From assembly GCA_020849655.1 (NCBI GenBank), contig JADLFU010000133.1, positions 1 through 40,141 of the forward strand: a DNA stretch of 40,141 bases, written 5' to 3'. Positions within the stretch are counted from its first letter, which is position 1, and every line of letters begins with the position of its first letter. Under the pieces are notes generated by a model. It saw only the letters and a list, made by a program, of their open reading frames with translations. It did no database searches and was not told where the DNA came from. The position numbers were made by a program, and so were the translations under genes. This DNA comes from Polyangiaceae bacterium (lineage in GTDB: Bacteria > Myxococcota_A > Polyangia > Polyangiales > Polyangiaceae). Positions 15,847 to 24,326 of the stretch are shown one piece after another.

Positions 15847-18621
15847 TCAGGGCGGCGGCGCGAAGTAGATGGTGTCGCTGCGCGTGCCCCAGTTGCAGCC
15901 GTTCAGGCCCGCGAGCGCAGGCAGCAAGCACCCGACGCCGCTGCAGAACCCGACGAGGCCGCCCGGCAGCTTGTACTGCACGACGGGCAACCAGCCCGGG
16001 GGGGAGTTGGTGCCGACATAGCCGACCCGGACCCCCGACCACCCGGACGGACACGCGAGGTTCCCCCCGATGACCATCGTGTGCAGCGTGCCCGCGGGGT
16101 TCGTGCAGCGGTTCATCTCGACCAGACCCGGGCCGCTCGCCGCGGCGGCGTACGTGAACGCCCAGGTCTTCGAGTTGGCCGTCCCCGAGGTGCCGTTCGA
16201 GTCGTTCGGCGCGAGGCAGCTCGACGCCTGGGCCGAGAACGAATTCGTCGCGTTCATGTTGATCTGCTTCTTGCAGCTGGCGCTGCCGTTGCCGACCACG
16301 CCGTCGCAGTCCAGATCCTTCGACGGATCGCACGTGTCGGTGCCCGGATCGACGGAGCCCGAGCATGCCCCCCAGACGGTGCCGCCGCCCGAGGTGACGC
16401 AGGTCTGGCTGCCCGCCTTGCAGACGCCGACGCCGTCGAGACCCGGGTGGGTGTCGCACGCGGCGACGTCGCCGGCCTTGCAGGTGCAGACGCCATCCAT
16501 CGTGTTGTCCGCCTTGCCGTCGCAGTCCTTGTCGCTCGACGAAGAGCAGTCGCGCTTCGACATCTCGACGGAGCCGACGCACGAGCCCCACGCGCCGTCG
16601 AGCCCGCAGGTCTTCACGCCCGTCCTGCAGACGCCGACGTTGGCCGCGCCCGCCGCGTTCAGGCCGCCGCAGACCGCGATCGCCCCGGCGAGGCACGCGG
16701 GTGCGACGCAGCGCCGCACCGCGCCCGCGGCCGTCGACAGGCCGTCGTCGGGCGTCAGTGAGCAGTCGTTGTCCTTGCCGTCGCACGCGTCGGCGCGCGT
16801 CCCATAGCTGCTGTCGTCGTGCGTCGCGAGCGGCCGCTTCGTGAACGTCGGCCCCGCCCACTCGACCAGCAGCGAGCCCGAGCCCGTGTACTCGTAGTAG
16901 TCCACCTGCACGTCGTGGGGCCCGACGGCCAGCGTGGCGTCTGCGCTCGTCGCGACCGGCGTCGTCGAGTTGGACCAGTGATCGACGACGAGCGCGCCGT
17001 CGACGTACACGCGGACGCCGTCGCCGGCGGTCGCGGTGAACGTGTACGTCCCCGCGTCCGCGACGAGCACCGTGCCGGTCGCGCGCAGCACGAAGTAGTC
17101 CTTCGACGAGCCGGGGAACGGCGTCGACGTGCCCCACGACCAGTCGAGCGTGTGCGCGGTCGTCGTCTTCGACGGTTGCTCGGTCGCCGACGGCGCGGCG
17201 GAGTAGTTGAGCAGGTTGCGCCCGAAGAGCGCGACGCTCCACGGCGCCTCGAGCCCGACCTGCGTCGTCACGGGGCCGTCCCAGTTGCCCGGGTACCGCG
17301 CGGCGTCCGCGTCGTCGCAGTCCTGCTGGGTGATCGGAGTCGTCGTCCAGTGGGAGCTGCAGGGCACCGTCAATCCGAAGCACTCGGGAGCCGTCGTGCC
17401 GGGTTGTGCGCACTGTTTCAGCGTCTTCGGGACGGGCAGCGCGTGACCGTCGCCGTCCTCGTCGAACGTCCACGTCGCCACGCCCGAGACGTTGTCGTCG
17501 ATCGAGCCGTTGCAGTCGTTGTCCTTGCCGTCGCACACCTCCGTCTGCCCGGGGCGCCGAGACGCGTCGGTGTCGTCGCAGTCGTCGTCGACGAGGCTCT
17601 GCTTCCACGCGCTCGGCGTGACCTTGCAGCTCGCGCACTCCGCGGGCGGCGTGGTGGGTGGAGAGCACGCGAGGACGGGCAGGTACCCCTTCGCGGCGTG
17701 GTAGTCGTTGTCGCCGTCCCACCACCAGTACACACGGTTGATGGCGTCGGACTCGTCGGTCAGGCCGTCACAGTCGTTGTCCTTCCCGTCGCAGGCCTCG
17801 CCCGTCGGCTGGCGCGCGTCGGTGCACGGCCCCCAGCTTCCGTTCTGTTGGCAGGTCTGGGAGCCGTACTCACACTCACCCTTCGGCGCGCCGGTCGGCC
17901 AGGAGATGGGCTTGCCGCTCGAGTCTTCGCTGCACGCGCGCACGTCGCCGGGCGCGCAGGTGCAGGTCGTGCCGTCCGCCAGCGCGCCGTCGTCCGCCTT
18001 GCCGTTGCAGTCCTGGTCGACGCCGTCGCCGCAACGATCGGGGTGGCCGTCGCCCCTCGGTCCGTCCCAGCCTGCGGGTTTGGTGTCGGGATCACTGTCA
18101 TCGCAGTCGTCGCCGACCACGATGATGACGCCCGCGAGCTTCGACAGGCACGTCTTCGCGGTGTGGCCGTCGGCGTCCTTGTCGCGCGCCACGAACCTGC
18201 AGGTCTTCGGTCCCGGATCGCACACGCCGCGCGCGCAGCCGGGCGGCGACGTCTCCGGCACGAAGCCCGTGCAGTCCGCGTCGATCGCGCACGGGGTCGC
18301 GGCGGACCCGCCACCGCCGGACGCACCGGCTGCGCCGCCGCCCGCCTGCCCCGCGGCGCCTGCCTTGCCCGCAGCGCCCGCCTGCCCAGCCTGCCCCGCA
18401 GCGCCCGCCTGCCCAGCCTGACCTGCTCCTCCGGCCTTGCCCGCGGCGCCGGCGCCCGCCTGCCCGCCGCCACCCTTGCCCGCGCTGGCCCCGGCGCCCG
18501 CGCCCGCGGCGCCGCCCGACGCCGACGCGGGGGAGGTCGCCTCGTCTCCGCTCCCGCCGCAGGCGCCGAGCACGAGGAAGGCGAGAGACAGCGTGGCGAG
18601 CGGGGTGTGGTGACGACGCAT
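15847..18621 (-). CDS. MopE-like Cys/Asp-rich lipoprotein with an inserted PA14 domain
   Basis: 924 residues from ATG 18621, preceded by GGGAGG eight bases upstream. The signal ends LVLGAC (Cys21), so it is a lipoprotein. Residues 22-105 are a Gly/Ala/Gln/Lys linker of AGQAG/AGKAG units. Then come repeated motifs of the putative metal-binding MopE type: DCDDSDPDT (about 172), CGDGVDQDCNG (about 196), CDGKDNDCDG (about 277), DCDDTDAS (about 347), CDGKDNDCNG (about 362), DCDDADAA (about 434). A PA14-like carbohydrate-binding domain is inserted at about 446-585 (DYFVLRATGTVLVADAGTYT, DGVRVYVDGALVVDHW), after which the Cys/Asp repeats resume. The last ~130 residues form a separate Cys-paired domain. 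The Asp-rich loops suggest Ca2+ or another metal; a PA14 domain suggests glycan binding on the cell surface. Function not established. Confidence 0.88.
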   Translation of the reverse strand: MRRHHTPLATLSLAFLVLGACGGSGDEATSPASASGGAAGAGAGASAGKGGGGQAGAGAAGKAGGAGQAGQAGAAGQAGQAGAAGKAGAAGQAGGGAAGASGGGGSAATPCAIDADCTGFVPETSPPGCARGVCDPGPKTCRFVARDKDADGHTAKTCLSKLAGVIIVVGDDCDDSDPDTKPAGWDGPRGDGHPDRCGDGVDQDCNGKADDGALADGTTCTCAPGDVRACSEDSSGKPISWPTGAPKGECEYGSQTCQQNGSWGPCTDARQPTGEACDGKDNDCDGLTDESDAINRVYWWWDGDNDYHAAKGYLPVLACSPPTTPPAECASCKVTPSAWKQSLVDDDCDDTDASRRPGQTEVCDGKDNDCNGSIDDNVSGVATWTFDEDGDGHALPVPKTLKQCAQPGTTAPECFGLTVPCSSHWTTTPITQQDCDDADAARYPGNWDGPVTTQVGLEAPWSVALFGRNLLNYSAAPSATEQPSKTTTAHTLDWSWGTSTPFPGSSKDYFVLRATGTVLVADAGTYTFTATAGDGVRVYVDGALVVDHWSNSTTPVATSADATLAVGPHDVQVDYYEYTGSGSLLVEWAGPTFTKRPLATHDDSSYGTRADACDGKDNDCSLTPDDGLSTAAGAVRRCVAPACLAGAIAVCGGLNAAGAANVGVCRTGVKTCGLDGAWGSCVGSVEMSKRDCSSSSDKDCDGKADNTMDGVCTCKAGDVAACDTHPGLDGVGVCKAGSQTCVTSGGGTVWGACSGSVDPGTDTCDPSKDLDCDGVVGNGSASCKKQINMNATNSFSAQASSCLAPNDSNGTSGTANSKTWAFTYAAAASGPGLVEMNRCTNPAGTLHTMVIGGNLACPSGWSGVRVGYVGTNSPPGWLPVVQYKLPGGLVGFCSGVGCLLPALAGLNGCNWGTRSDTIYFAPPP

Positions 18622-18744
18622 GTGAAGTCCTCCCTGAACACTCGAGGGTATCGGGCGGCGCGGCGCGTTCGCAAGCGCCGGTCTCCGGGGTGGGGAACCC
18701 CGCCGCCAACCTGCGGCGTGCATGGGATCACCATCCGCGGCGTG

Positions 18745-18872
18745 GCGAGGGGGTCGACGTGCAGCCGGGCGACGGCCGTCGCCGCCCTCGGCACGGCCGT
18801 GACGACGGCCGACGAATCGCCGTCGCGCTCGCGGTACGCACCGTCGAGGAAGACGACGTGCAAGTGTGGGAG
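18745..18872 (-). pseudogene. Possible IS91-like transposase fragment abutting the right junction repeat
   Basis: On the minus strand, immediately beyond the end of the prfB remnant, the sequence reads LPHLHVVFLDGAYRERDGDS and continues for about 25 more residues. HLHxxxLDGxY is reminiscent of the His-hydrophobic-His motif region of IS91-type (Y2, rolling-circle) transposases, often written LHFHxLxLDGVY. There is no start, no catalytic tyrosine and no terminal sequence here, so at best this is a scrap of about 40 codons. The remaining bases 18622-18744 between it and the MopE-like gene hold no recognised feature. Confidence 0.4.
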
Positions 18873-18958
18873 AGCTTGGGGACGTCAGGGAGCCCCCCTC
18901 GGCGCCTCGAGGCGGCGCCGAGAGACCGGCGAGCCTGTCACGCGTCTCCGGTCGCCCT
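18868..18958 (-). pseudogene. Broken 5' fragment of prfB
   Basis: This aligns with codons 1-28 of the intact prfB. The start codon has become AGG (18958-18956), small indels put a TGA into the early frame, and the sequence stops at the point where the transposase-like scrap begins. The RF2 frameshift cassette is still visible in decayed form on the minus strand: AGGGGG, then GCTCCC in place of TATCTT, then TGAC. Nothing of the RF2 body follows, so it cannot be functional. Confidence 0.9.
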
Positions 18959-19199
18959 GGCCGCGCCGATGGGCCCGCTTCTCGTCGCACCGCGAGCAAA
19001 TCACGGCACAGCGCGCGGTTCTGGCTGGCCGCGCCCCGGACCGTGCTCTACAAACGCCGCGGTCTCGTGGTCCCGAAGGAGCTCCTCCGCAAGCTTCGCC
19101 GCATCGAGATCACCACGACGCGGCTCGCGAACGATCAGCTCGCCGGCCGCTACGCGTCGGTGATCCGAGGGCAGGGGCTCGCGTTCCGCGAGGTGCGCC
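18868..19199 (+). repeat. Right copy of the ~330 bp prfB/DUF58 junction duplication
   Basis: It is the partner of 9587-9916 in direct orientation. It contains the decayed prfB start, the 108-base spacer and the first ~44 codons of the functional DUF58 gene. The spacer therefore is the native leader of the DUF58 operon. The distance between the two copies is about 9.28 kb. Confidence 0.93.
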
Positions 19200-19948
19200 C
19201 GTACCAGGCGGGCGACGACGTCCGCGCGATCGACTGGAACGTCTCCGCGAGGATGAACGAGGCCTACGTCAAGGTCTTCGTCGAGGAGCGCGAGATGACC
19301 GTGATGCTCGTCGTCGACGCGTCGCGCTCCCAGCGGTTCGGCACGACGCGCGCGACGAAGATCGAGGTCGCCGCCGAGGTGACGGCGCTCTCCGCGTTCT
19401 CGGCCATCCGCGGCAACGACCGCGTCGGGCTCATCCTCGCGACCGACCGCGTCGAGAAGATCGTGCCGCCGAAGAAGGGCGAGAAGCACGCGATGCGCGT
19501 CGTGCGCGAGGTGCTCGGCTTCGAGCCGGCGCGCGCGGGCACCGATCTGCGCGAGGCCCTCTCCGCGCTCGTGAAGGTGACGAAGCGCCGCAGCGTCGCG
19601 TTCGTCGTCAGCGACTTCTTCACGAGCGGGTTCGAGCGCGCGCTCGGGCTCGCCGCGGCGAAGCACGACGTCATCCCGGTGATGCTCGTCGACGCGCGCG
19701 ACGAGGCGCTGCCGGACGTCGGCCTCGCGGAGTTCGAGGATCTCGAGACGGGTGAGCTCGTCGTCGTCGACACCTCCAGCCGGCGCGTGCGCGAGGCCTA
19801 CGCGGAGGACGTCCGCGCCGCGCGCGCCGAGAAGGTCACGCTGTTCCGCAAGCTCGGGCTCGACGTCGTCACCATCGACACGGGCGGCAGCTTCGTCGCG
19901 CCCATCCGCGATCTTTTCGCGCGCCGCGCCCGGAGGGCCCGGAGGTGA
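19067..19948 (+). CDS. DUF58 domain protein, first gene of a Bat-type operon
   Basis: 293 residues from GTG 19067 (VVPKELLRKLRRIEI); GTG 19043 is in frame but precedes the conserved start. The DUF58 signature RPYQAGDDVRAIDWNVSARM is near residue 45-65, followed by EEREMTVMLVVDASRSQRFG, a VWA-like fold with a DxSxS-type start. There is no membrane segment, so it is cytosolic or peripheral. DUF58 proteins nearly always accompany MoxR AAA+ ATPases and VWA membrane proteins, and are thought to act in chaperone-like assembly or maturation of envelope complexes; the exact role is unknown. No moxR precedes it: the native upstream neighbour was divergent prfB, as the duplicated junction shows. The stop overlaps the next GTG start. 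Confidence 0.93.
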   Translation: MVPKELLRKLRRIEITTTRLANDQLAGRYASVIRGQGLAFREVRPYQAGDDVRAIDWNVSARMNEAYVKVFVEEREMTVMLVVDASRSQRFGTTRATKIEVAAEVTALSAFSAIRGNDRVGLILATDRVEKIVPPKKGEKHAMRVVREVLGFEPARAGTDLREALSALVKVTKRRSVAFVVSDFFTSGFERALGLAAAKHDVIPVMLVDARDEALPDVGLAEFEDLETGELVVVDTSSRRVREAYAEDVRAARAEKVTLFRKLGLDVVTIDTGGSFVAPIRDLFARRARRARR

Positions 19949-21177
19949 GGCGCTGGCACGCCGCCCTCGCCGCGGCCGCCTCGGGCGCGCTCCCCGCGGT
20001 CGTCGCGATCGCCGCGCCGCCCTCGCCCTCCGGCGCCTCGTCCTCGCAGCCCGCGTCGTCCTCCGCGCCCACGCCGCCCTCCGCGCCCGCGTCGTCCTCC
20101 GCGCCCGCGTCGTCCTCCGCGCCCACGTCATCCTCCGCGCCCGCTGCTCCGGTGGTCTCCTCGTCTGCGCCCGCCGCGTCCTCCGCGTCGCTCGGGCGGG
20201 TGTACGCGACGTGCGTCGAGCACGTCCCCGAGGGCGCGACGCGGCCCACGTGGACGCTGAAGGCGCCCCCGGTCGCGACGGCGGGCTGGGCGCTGCGCCT
20301 CGAGATCGAGCTCACGCACGGCGCGGGCGAGACGGTGCTGCACCCGGGGCTCTCGTCGCAGCGGGGAGCGGAGGCCGACGGGCTCGCGAAGGCCGGGTTT
20401 CGCCTGCCGAACCCCGACGGCGGCGCGGGGACGGAGGTGCGATCGACGGCGCCCGGCAAGACCGTCGTGATCGTGCACGTCGTGCCGCTGCCGAAGGAGC
20501 CCGGTACGGTCGAGCTCGAGCTGCCGCCGCTGCCCTTGTCGATCGCGCGCGCGAGCGGCGAGGTCGTCACCGTCTGCACGCAGCCGCTCGCGGTGCGCGT
20601 CGTCGATCCAACGGCGAGCATCCCCGACGCGCGCGCGCGTCCCAACCCGCCAGCTCGCCGGCAGCTCGAGGACTGGGTCGCCCTGCGCGACGGGCTGATC
20701 GCGGGCGGCGTCACCTTGCTCGGCGCGCTCGTGGGGTGGCTCGCGCTGCGCGCGTGGCGACGACGACCGCGCAGGCTGCCTCCGCCTCCGCCGCCGCGCC
20801 CCGCGTGGGAGCGGGCGCTCGAAGACCTCTCGGCCCTCCGCGCGCGTGAGCTGGTCGAGCGCGGCGAGCTCATCGCGCACGTCGACGCCCTCAGCGAGAT
20901 CGTCCGCAGGTACCTCGGCGACAGGTTCGGGTTCGACGGGCTCGAGGCGACCACGCGGGAGATCCAGCGCGCGCTCCGCGCGGTGACGCCGCCGCTGCCG
21001 GTGATGGCCGAGATCGAGCGCGTCCTCTCCGACGCCGATCTCGTCAAGTTCGCGAAGGCGCCGCCCGATCCGGAGGGCTGCCTGCAGCTGCTCGCGCTCG
21101 CCGAGGCGATCGTGCACGCGACCATCCCCGCCAGCCTCGCGCCGGGCGAGGCGGGCGCCGGGCAGGTGCCCCGATGA
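19945..21177 (+). CDS. Exported single-pass membrane protein of the Bat operon (DUF4381-like position)
   Basis: 410 residues from GTG 19945, overlapping the DUF58 stop by four bases. A signal peptide (ALAAAASGALPAVVAIA) is followed by a Ser/Ala/Pro-rich spacer up to residue ~75, then a beta-rich extracytoplasmic domain. There is one transmembrane helix at about 249-271 (GLIAGGVTLLGALVGWLALR), an Arg/Pro stretch, and a cytoplasmic helical domain of ~125 residues containing ELIAHVDALSEIVRRYLGDR and ADLVKFAKAPPDP. That last domain resembles the C-terminal part of BatD/DUF4381-type proteins, which commonly stand between DUF58 and VWA genes. It probably connects the cytosolic DUF58 protein with the membrane VWA proteins; this is inference from position and topology. 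Confidence 0.8.
   Translation: MRRWHAALAAAASGALPAVVAIAAPPSPSGASSSQPASSSAPTPPSAPASSSAPASSSAPTSSSAPAAPVVSSSAPAASSASLGRVYATCVEHVPEGATRPTWTLKAPPVATAGWALRLEIELTHGAGETVLHPGLSSQRGAEADGLAKAGFRLPNPDGGAGTEVRSTAPGKTVVIVHVVPLPKEPGTVELELPPLPLSIARASGEVVTVCTQPLAVRVVDPTASIPDARARPNPPARRQLEDWVALRDGLIAGGVTLLGALVGWLALRAWRRRPRRLPPPPPPRPAWERALEDLSALRARELVERGELIAHVDALSEIVRRYLGDRFGFDGLEATTREIQRALRAVTPPLPVMAEIERVLSDADLVKFAKAPPDPEGCLQLLALAEAIVHATIPASLAPGEAGAGQVPR
20041..20150 (+). repeat. Ser-Ser-Ala-Pro coding tandem repeat
   Basis: An 18-base unit, approximately GCGCCCGCGTCGTCCTCC, is repeated about five times with small changes, encoding APASSS-like units in the spacer of the membrane protein above. It is a likely flexible or glycosylatable linker and a candidate site of length variation. 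Confidence 0.8.
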
Positions 21178-22295
21178 AGCGCAGGGTAGCCTTCCTCCTC
21201 TCGCTGTTCGTCGTCGTGCTCGCGGCGGGGCTCGCGTGGGCGGCGGCGGCGCGGCTCGACGATTTCCTCTCGGCGCGCTGGGAGGCGAAGGCCTGGCTCC
21301 TCTTGCTCGTGCCGCTGCCGTACCTCGCGTACCGGGCGACGGTGGGCGCGGACGCGCGCCTGCCGCGGCTCCTGCTCGGCTCGACGCGTCCGCTCGCGCG
21401 GGCGCCGCGGGGGGTGCGCGCGCGGCTGCGAGATCTCCCGGGCGTCGTGCGCGTCGTCGCGCTCGCGCTCCTCACGCTCGCGCTCGCGCGGCCGGTGTCG
21501 CTCGTGCGGCCGGACGAGACGTTCGAGTCGGGGATCGACATCGTGCTCGTGCTCGATCTGTCCGGCTCGATGAAGGCCGTGATGGACGGGCCGCAGAAGG
21601 CCCCGGCGTCGAAGCGACGACCGACGCGCCTCGACGTCGCGAAGGACGTCATCCGCGACTTCGTCTCGCGCCGGAAGACCGACCGCATCGGCGCCGTCGT
21701 GTTCGGCCGCACCGCGTACGTGCTCGCGCCTCCGACGCTCGACTACCAGCTGCTCGACACGCTCGTGTCGCGCATCGAGCTCGACATGATCGACGGCTCG
21801 GGCACGGCCATCGGCGACGCGCTGGGGGTCGGCGTCGCGCGGCTGCGACGCTCGACGGCGCGCTCGAAGGCCATCGTGCTGCTGACAGACGGTGACAACA
21901 ACGCCGGCAGCGTCGCGCCCGAGTACGGCGCGAAGCTCGCGAAGGCGCAGGGCTGCCGCGTCTACACGATCCAGATCGGCAGCGGCGACGACGTCGACGT
22001 GCAGGACGGCACCGATCTGTTCGGCAACCCGAAGTACGTGCGCGCGCACTTCCCGGTGAACCCCGCGCTCCTGCGGCGCATCGCCGACGAGACGGGCGGC
22101 TCGTCGTACGTCGCGACCGACGCCGAGGCCTTCAGGAAGAGCATGCACGACGTGCTCGACCGGCTGCAGAAGACCAAGTTCGAGGCGCAGCGCGCGACGT
22201 ACGAGGATCTGTACCCGTTCCTGCTGCTGCCGGGGGTCTTCTTGGTCGCGCTCGACGCGCTGTTGCGCTCGTGGATCTTGAGGAGGTTCCCGTGA
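21174..22295 (+). CDS. VWA-domain membrane protein, BatA-like
   Basis: 373 residues; ATG 21174 overlaps the previous stop (ATGA). It has hydrophobic segments at about 5-25, 40-56 and 92-107, and a C-terminal helix near 345-362 (FLLLPGVFLVALDALL). The VWA domain between them has a complete MIDAS: DLSGS at 128-132, a Thr region in GSGTAIGDAL, and LLTDGDNNAG. Metal-dependent protein binding is therefore expected, in the periplasm or at the cytoplasmic face depending on topology. The topology (N-terminal helices, VWA, C-terminal helix) is that of BatA. It is followed by a second VWA gene in the usual BatA-BatB order. Confidence 0.92.
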   Translation: MKRRVAFLLSLFVVVLAAGLAWAAAARLDDFLSARWEAKAWLLLLVPLPYLAYRATVGADARLPRLLLGSTRPLARAPRGVRARLRDLPGVVRVVALALLTLALARPVSLVRPDETFESGIDIVLVLDLSGSMKAVMDGPQKAPASKRRPTRLDVAKDVIRDFVSRRKTDRIGAVVFGRTAYVLAPPTLDYQLLDTLVSRIELDMIDGSGTAIGDALGVGVARLRRSTARSKAIVLLTDGDNNAGSVAPEYGAKLAKAQGCRVYTIQIGSGDDVDVQDGTDLFGNPKYVRAHFPVNPALLRRIADETGGSSYVATDAEAFRKSMHDVLDRLQKTKFEAQRATYEDLYPFLLLPGVFLVALDALLRSWILRRFP

Positions 22296-23335
22296 GGTTC
22301 GCGGCGTCCGGGTGGCTGTTCGGGGCGCTCTTCGCGCTCGTCGTGGCGGCGCTGTTCGTCGCGGGCGCGGTCGGGCACGGGCGCGCGCTCGCGAGGTTCG
22401 GTGAGCTCGCGCTCGTGTCGCGCCTGCGCACCTGGGATCCGTCGTCGCGCCGCGCGGTGAAGGGCGTGCTCGTGGTGGCGGCGGTCGCGCTCGCGTTCGT
22501 CGCGCTCGCGCGGCCGCAGGTGCGGCGCGGGCAGCGCCTCGTGCCCGCGACGAACCTCGACGTCGTGCTCGTCGTCGATTTCTCGAAGAGCATGTACGCG
22601 CGCGACGTCGCCCCGTCGCGGGTCGGCCGCGCGAAGGCCGAGGTGGCGCGGCTCGTGAAGGAGCTCGCGGGCGCGCGGTTCGGCGCCGTCGCGTTCGCGG
22701 GCGAGCCGATAGGGTTCCCGCTCACCTCCGACGGCGCGGCGATCGCGCAGTTCTTGAGGCAGACCGAGCCGAACGAGATGCCCGTCGGCGGCACCGCCAT
22801 CGCGCGCGCGCTCGAGCGGGCCCGCGAGATCCTCGCGCGCGATCCGCGCTCGAAGGACCACCGGCGCGTCATCCTGCTCATCACCGACGGCGAGGACCTC
22901 GAGGGAGATCCGGTCGCCGTCGCCGAGAGCATCGCGAAGGAGGGCACCACCGTGGACGTCGTGCAGATCGGCGGCAGGACGCCGGAGCGCATCCCCGAGG
23001 TCGGCGCGGACGGCCAGATCCTCGGCTACCGCCTCGACGAGCGAGGTCAGCCGCTGACGACGCAGCTGACGGCCGACGGCGAGGCGCAGCTCGCGCGGAC
23101 GGCGCAGGCGGGCGGCGGCCGCATCGTGCGCAGCGAGCGCGGCAAGACGGGCATCGAGGAGATGACGAGGCACCTGCGCGCGATGATGACCGAGGAGCTC
23201 TCCGAGCGCGTCGAGACCGTCTACGACGACGAGTACCGCGCGCCGCTCGCGCTCGTGCTCTTGCTGCTGATCGTCGACACGCTGCTCGGCGACGCGCCGC
23301 GGCGCCGGAGGGAGGAGGCCCCACGTGAGGCGTGA
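22292..23335 (+). CDS. VWA-domain membrane protein, BatB-like
   Basis: 347 residues from GTG 22292, with AGGAGG six bases upstream and a GTGA overlap with the preceding stop. Transmembrane helices lie at about 8-27 and 62-78, plus one near 305-322 (LALVLLLLIVDTLLG). The MIDAS is DFSKS at 96-100, with GGTAIARAL and LITDGEDLEG completing the site. The domain order and lengths match BatB. It is paired with the preceding BatA-like protein, and the two probably form a membrane complex with the TPR and BatD-like products downstream. Confidence 0.92.
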   Translation: MRFAASGWLFGALFALVVAALFVAGAVGHGRALARFGELALVSRLRTWDPSSRRAVKGVLVVAAVALAFVALARPQVRRGQRLVPATNLDVVLVVDFSKSMYARDVAPSRVGRAKAEVARLVKELAGARFGAVAFAGEPIGFPLTSDGAAIAQFLRQTEPNEMPVGGTAIARALERAREILARDPRSKDHRRVILLITDGEDLEGDPVAVAESIAKEGTTVDVVQIGGRTPERIPEVGADGQILGYRLDERGQPLTTQLTADGEAQLARTAQAGGGRIVRSERGKTGIEEMTRHLRAMMTEELSERVETVYDDEYRAPLALVLLLLIVDTLLGDAPRRRREEAPREA

Positions 23336-24326
23336 GCGCGCGCGCGCCGCGGCGCTCGGGCTCGCGACGACGGCGCTCGTCGCGGCGTGCGGCTGGGATC
23401 CGAAGAAGCCCTTCGAGCGGTACAGCCCCGCCGTCGACAAGGCGGTGGCCGAGCTCGACGCGGGCCGCGCGCGCGAGGCCCGCGACCGGCTCGGCGCGTA
23501 CGTGTCCGCGACGGCGTGCGACGGCGGCGCGATGGCGGTGCTCGGCGCGCCGGACGCGTCGAGCGCGTCGTTCGACCTCGGCCTCGCGCTGTTCAAGCTC
23601 GCCGAGCAGTACGGCCGCAGGCTCGACGACGCGGTGATCCTCGGCGACGGCGGCCCGCAGGGTGACAAGCAGCTCGACCTCGCGCGGGGCGACCAGCTCG
23701 ACTGCGCGAAGGCGGCGCTCGACGCCATCCTCTCCCGCGACCTCCCCGTCGAGCTCGAGGCGCGCGCGCGCTACCTGCGCGGCAACGTCGCGTTCCTCGA
23801 CCACGCGTGGCAGGCCGCGATCGACGACTACGACAAAGCGCTCGTCGCCATCCCCGGCCTGCCGCCCGACGCCGGCGACGGGATCGGCCGCGACGTGGCG
23901 CACAACCGCGCGCTCGCGCTCCGCTACCGCGACGACGAGCAGCGCCGCGACGCGGGGGCCGACGCGGACGCGGACGCAGACGCAGACGCAGACAGCGACG
24001 CGCCCGACACGGGGGCCGACGCCGACGCCGACGCGCCCCCGGACGCGCCGCCCGACCAGGGCAGCGACGCGCCGGACGACGCGGCGGACGACGGCGCCCC
24101 GAAGCCAGGAGACGACGGAGGCAAGGACGGCGGCGACGGAGACGATCGCCCTGACGCCGGCCACGGCGACGCCGGGCGCGACGCGGGCGCGAGGCCGGAG
24201 GGATCACCGTCGCCGAGCCAGGACGAGCGCATGTTGGATATGTTCGAGCAGGCGCCGACGTTCCAGCGCGAGGAGTCGAAGAGCCGCGCGACGGGCCGCA
24301 AGCTCCGGGGGTCGCAGGACAAGTGA
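23325..24326 (+). CDS. BatC-like TPR lipoprotein with acidic repeat tail
   Basis: 333 residues from GTG 23325, 11 bases before the end of the previous gene and preceded by the strong ribosome site GGAGGGAGGAGG. The signal ends ALVAACG, with the lipidated Cys at residue 22. Helical TPR-like repeats run from about 35 to 200 (AVAELDAGRAREARDRL; FLDHAWQAAIDDYDKAL). Then comes a remarkably acidic tract to about 285 made of Asp-Ala pairs and Gly-Asp runs, encoded in part by a GACGC(G/A) hexamer repeat near 23955-24010. The short conserved end DERMLDMFEQAPTF is typical of these TPR/BatC-type proteins, which often end in a similar motif. The acidic tract could bind cations or a basic partner. Confidence 0.85.
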   Translation: MRRERARAAALGLATTALVAACGWDPKKPFERYSPAVDKAVAELDAGRAREARDRLGAYVSATACDGGAMAVLGAPDASSASFDLGLALFKLAEQYGRRLDDAVILGDGGPQGDKQLDLARGDQLDCAKAALDAILSRDLPVELEARARYLRGNVAFLDHAWQAAIDDYDKALVAIPGLPPDAGDGIGRDVAHNRALALRYRDDEQRRDAGADADADADADADSDAPDTGADADADAPPDAPPDQGSDAPDDAADDGAPKPGDDGGKDGGDGDDRPDAGHGDAGRDAGARPEGSPSPSQDERMLDMFEQAPTFQREESKSRATGRKLRGSQDK

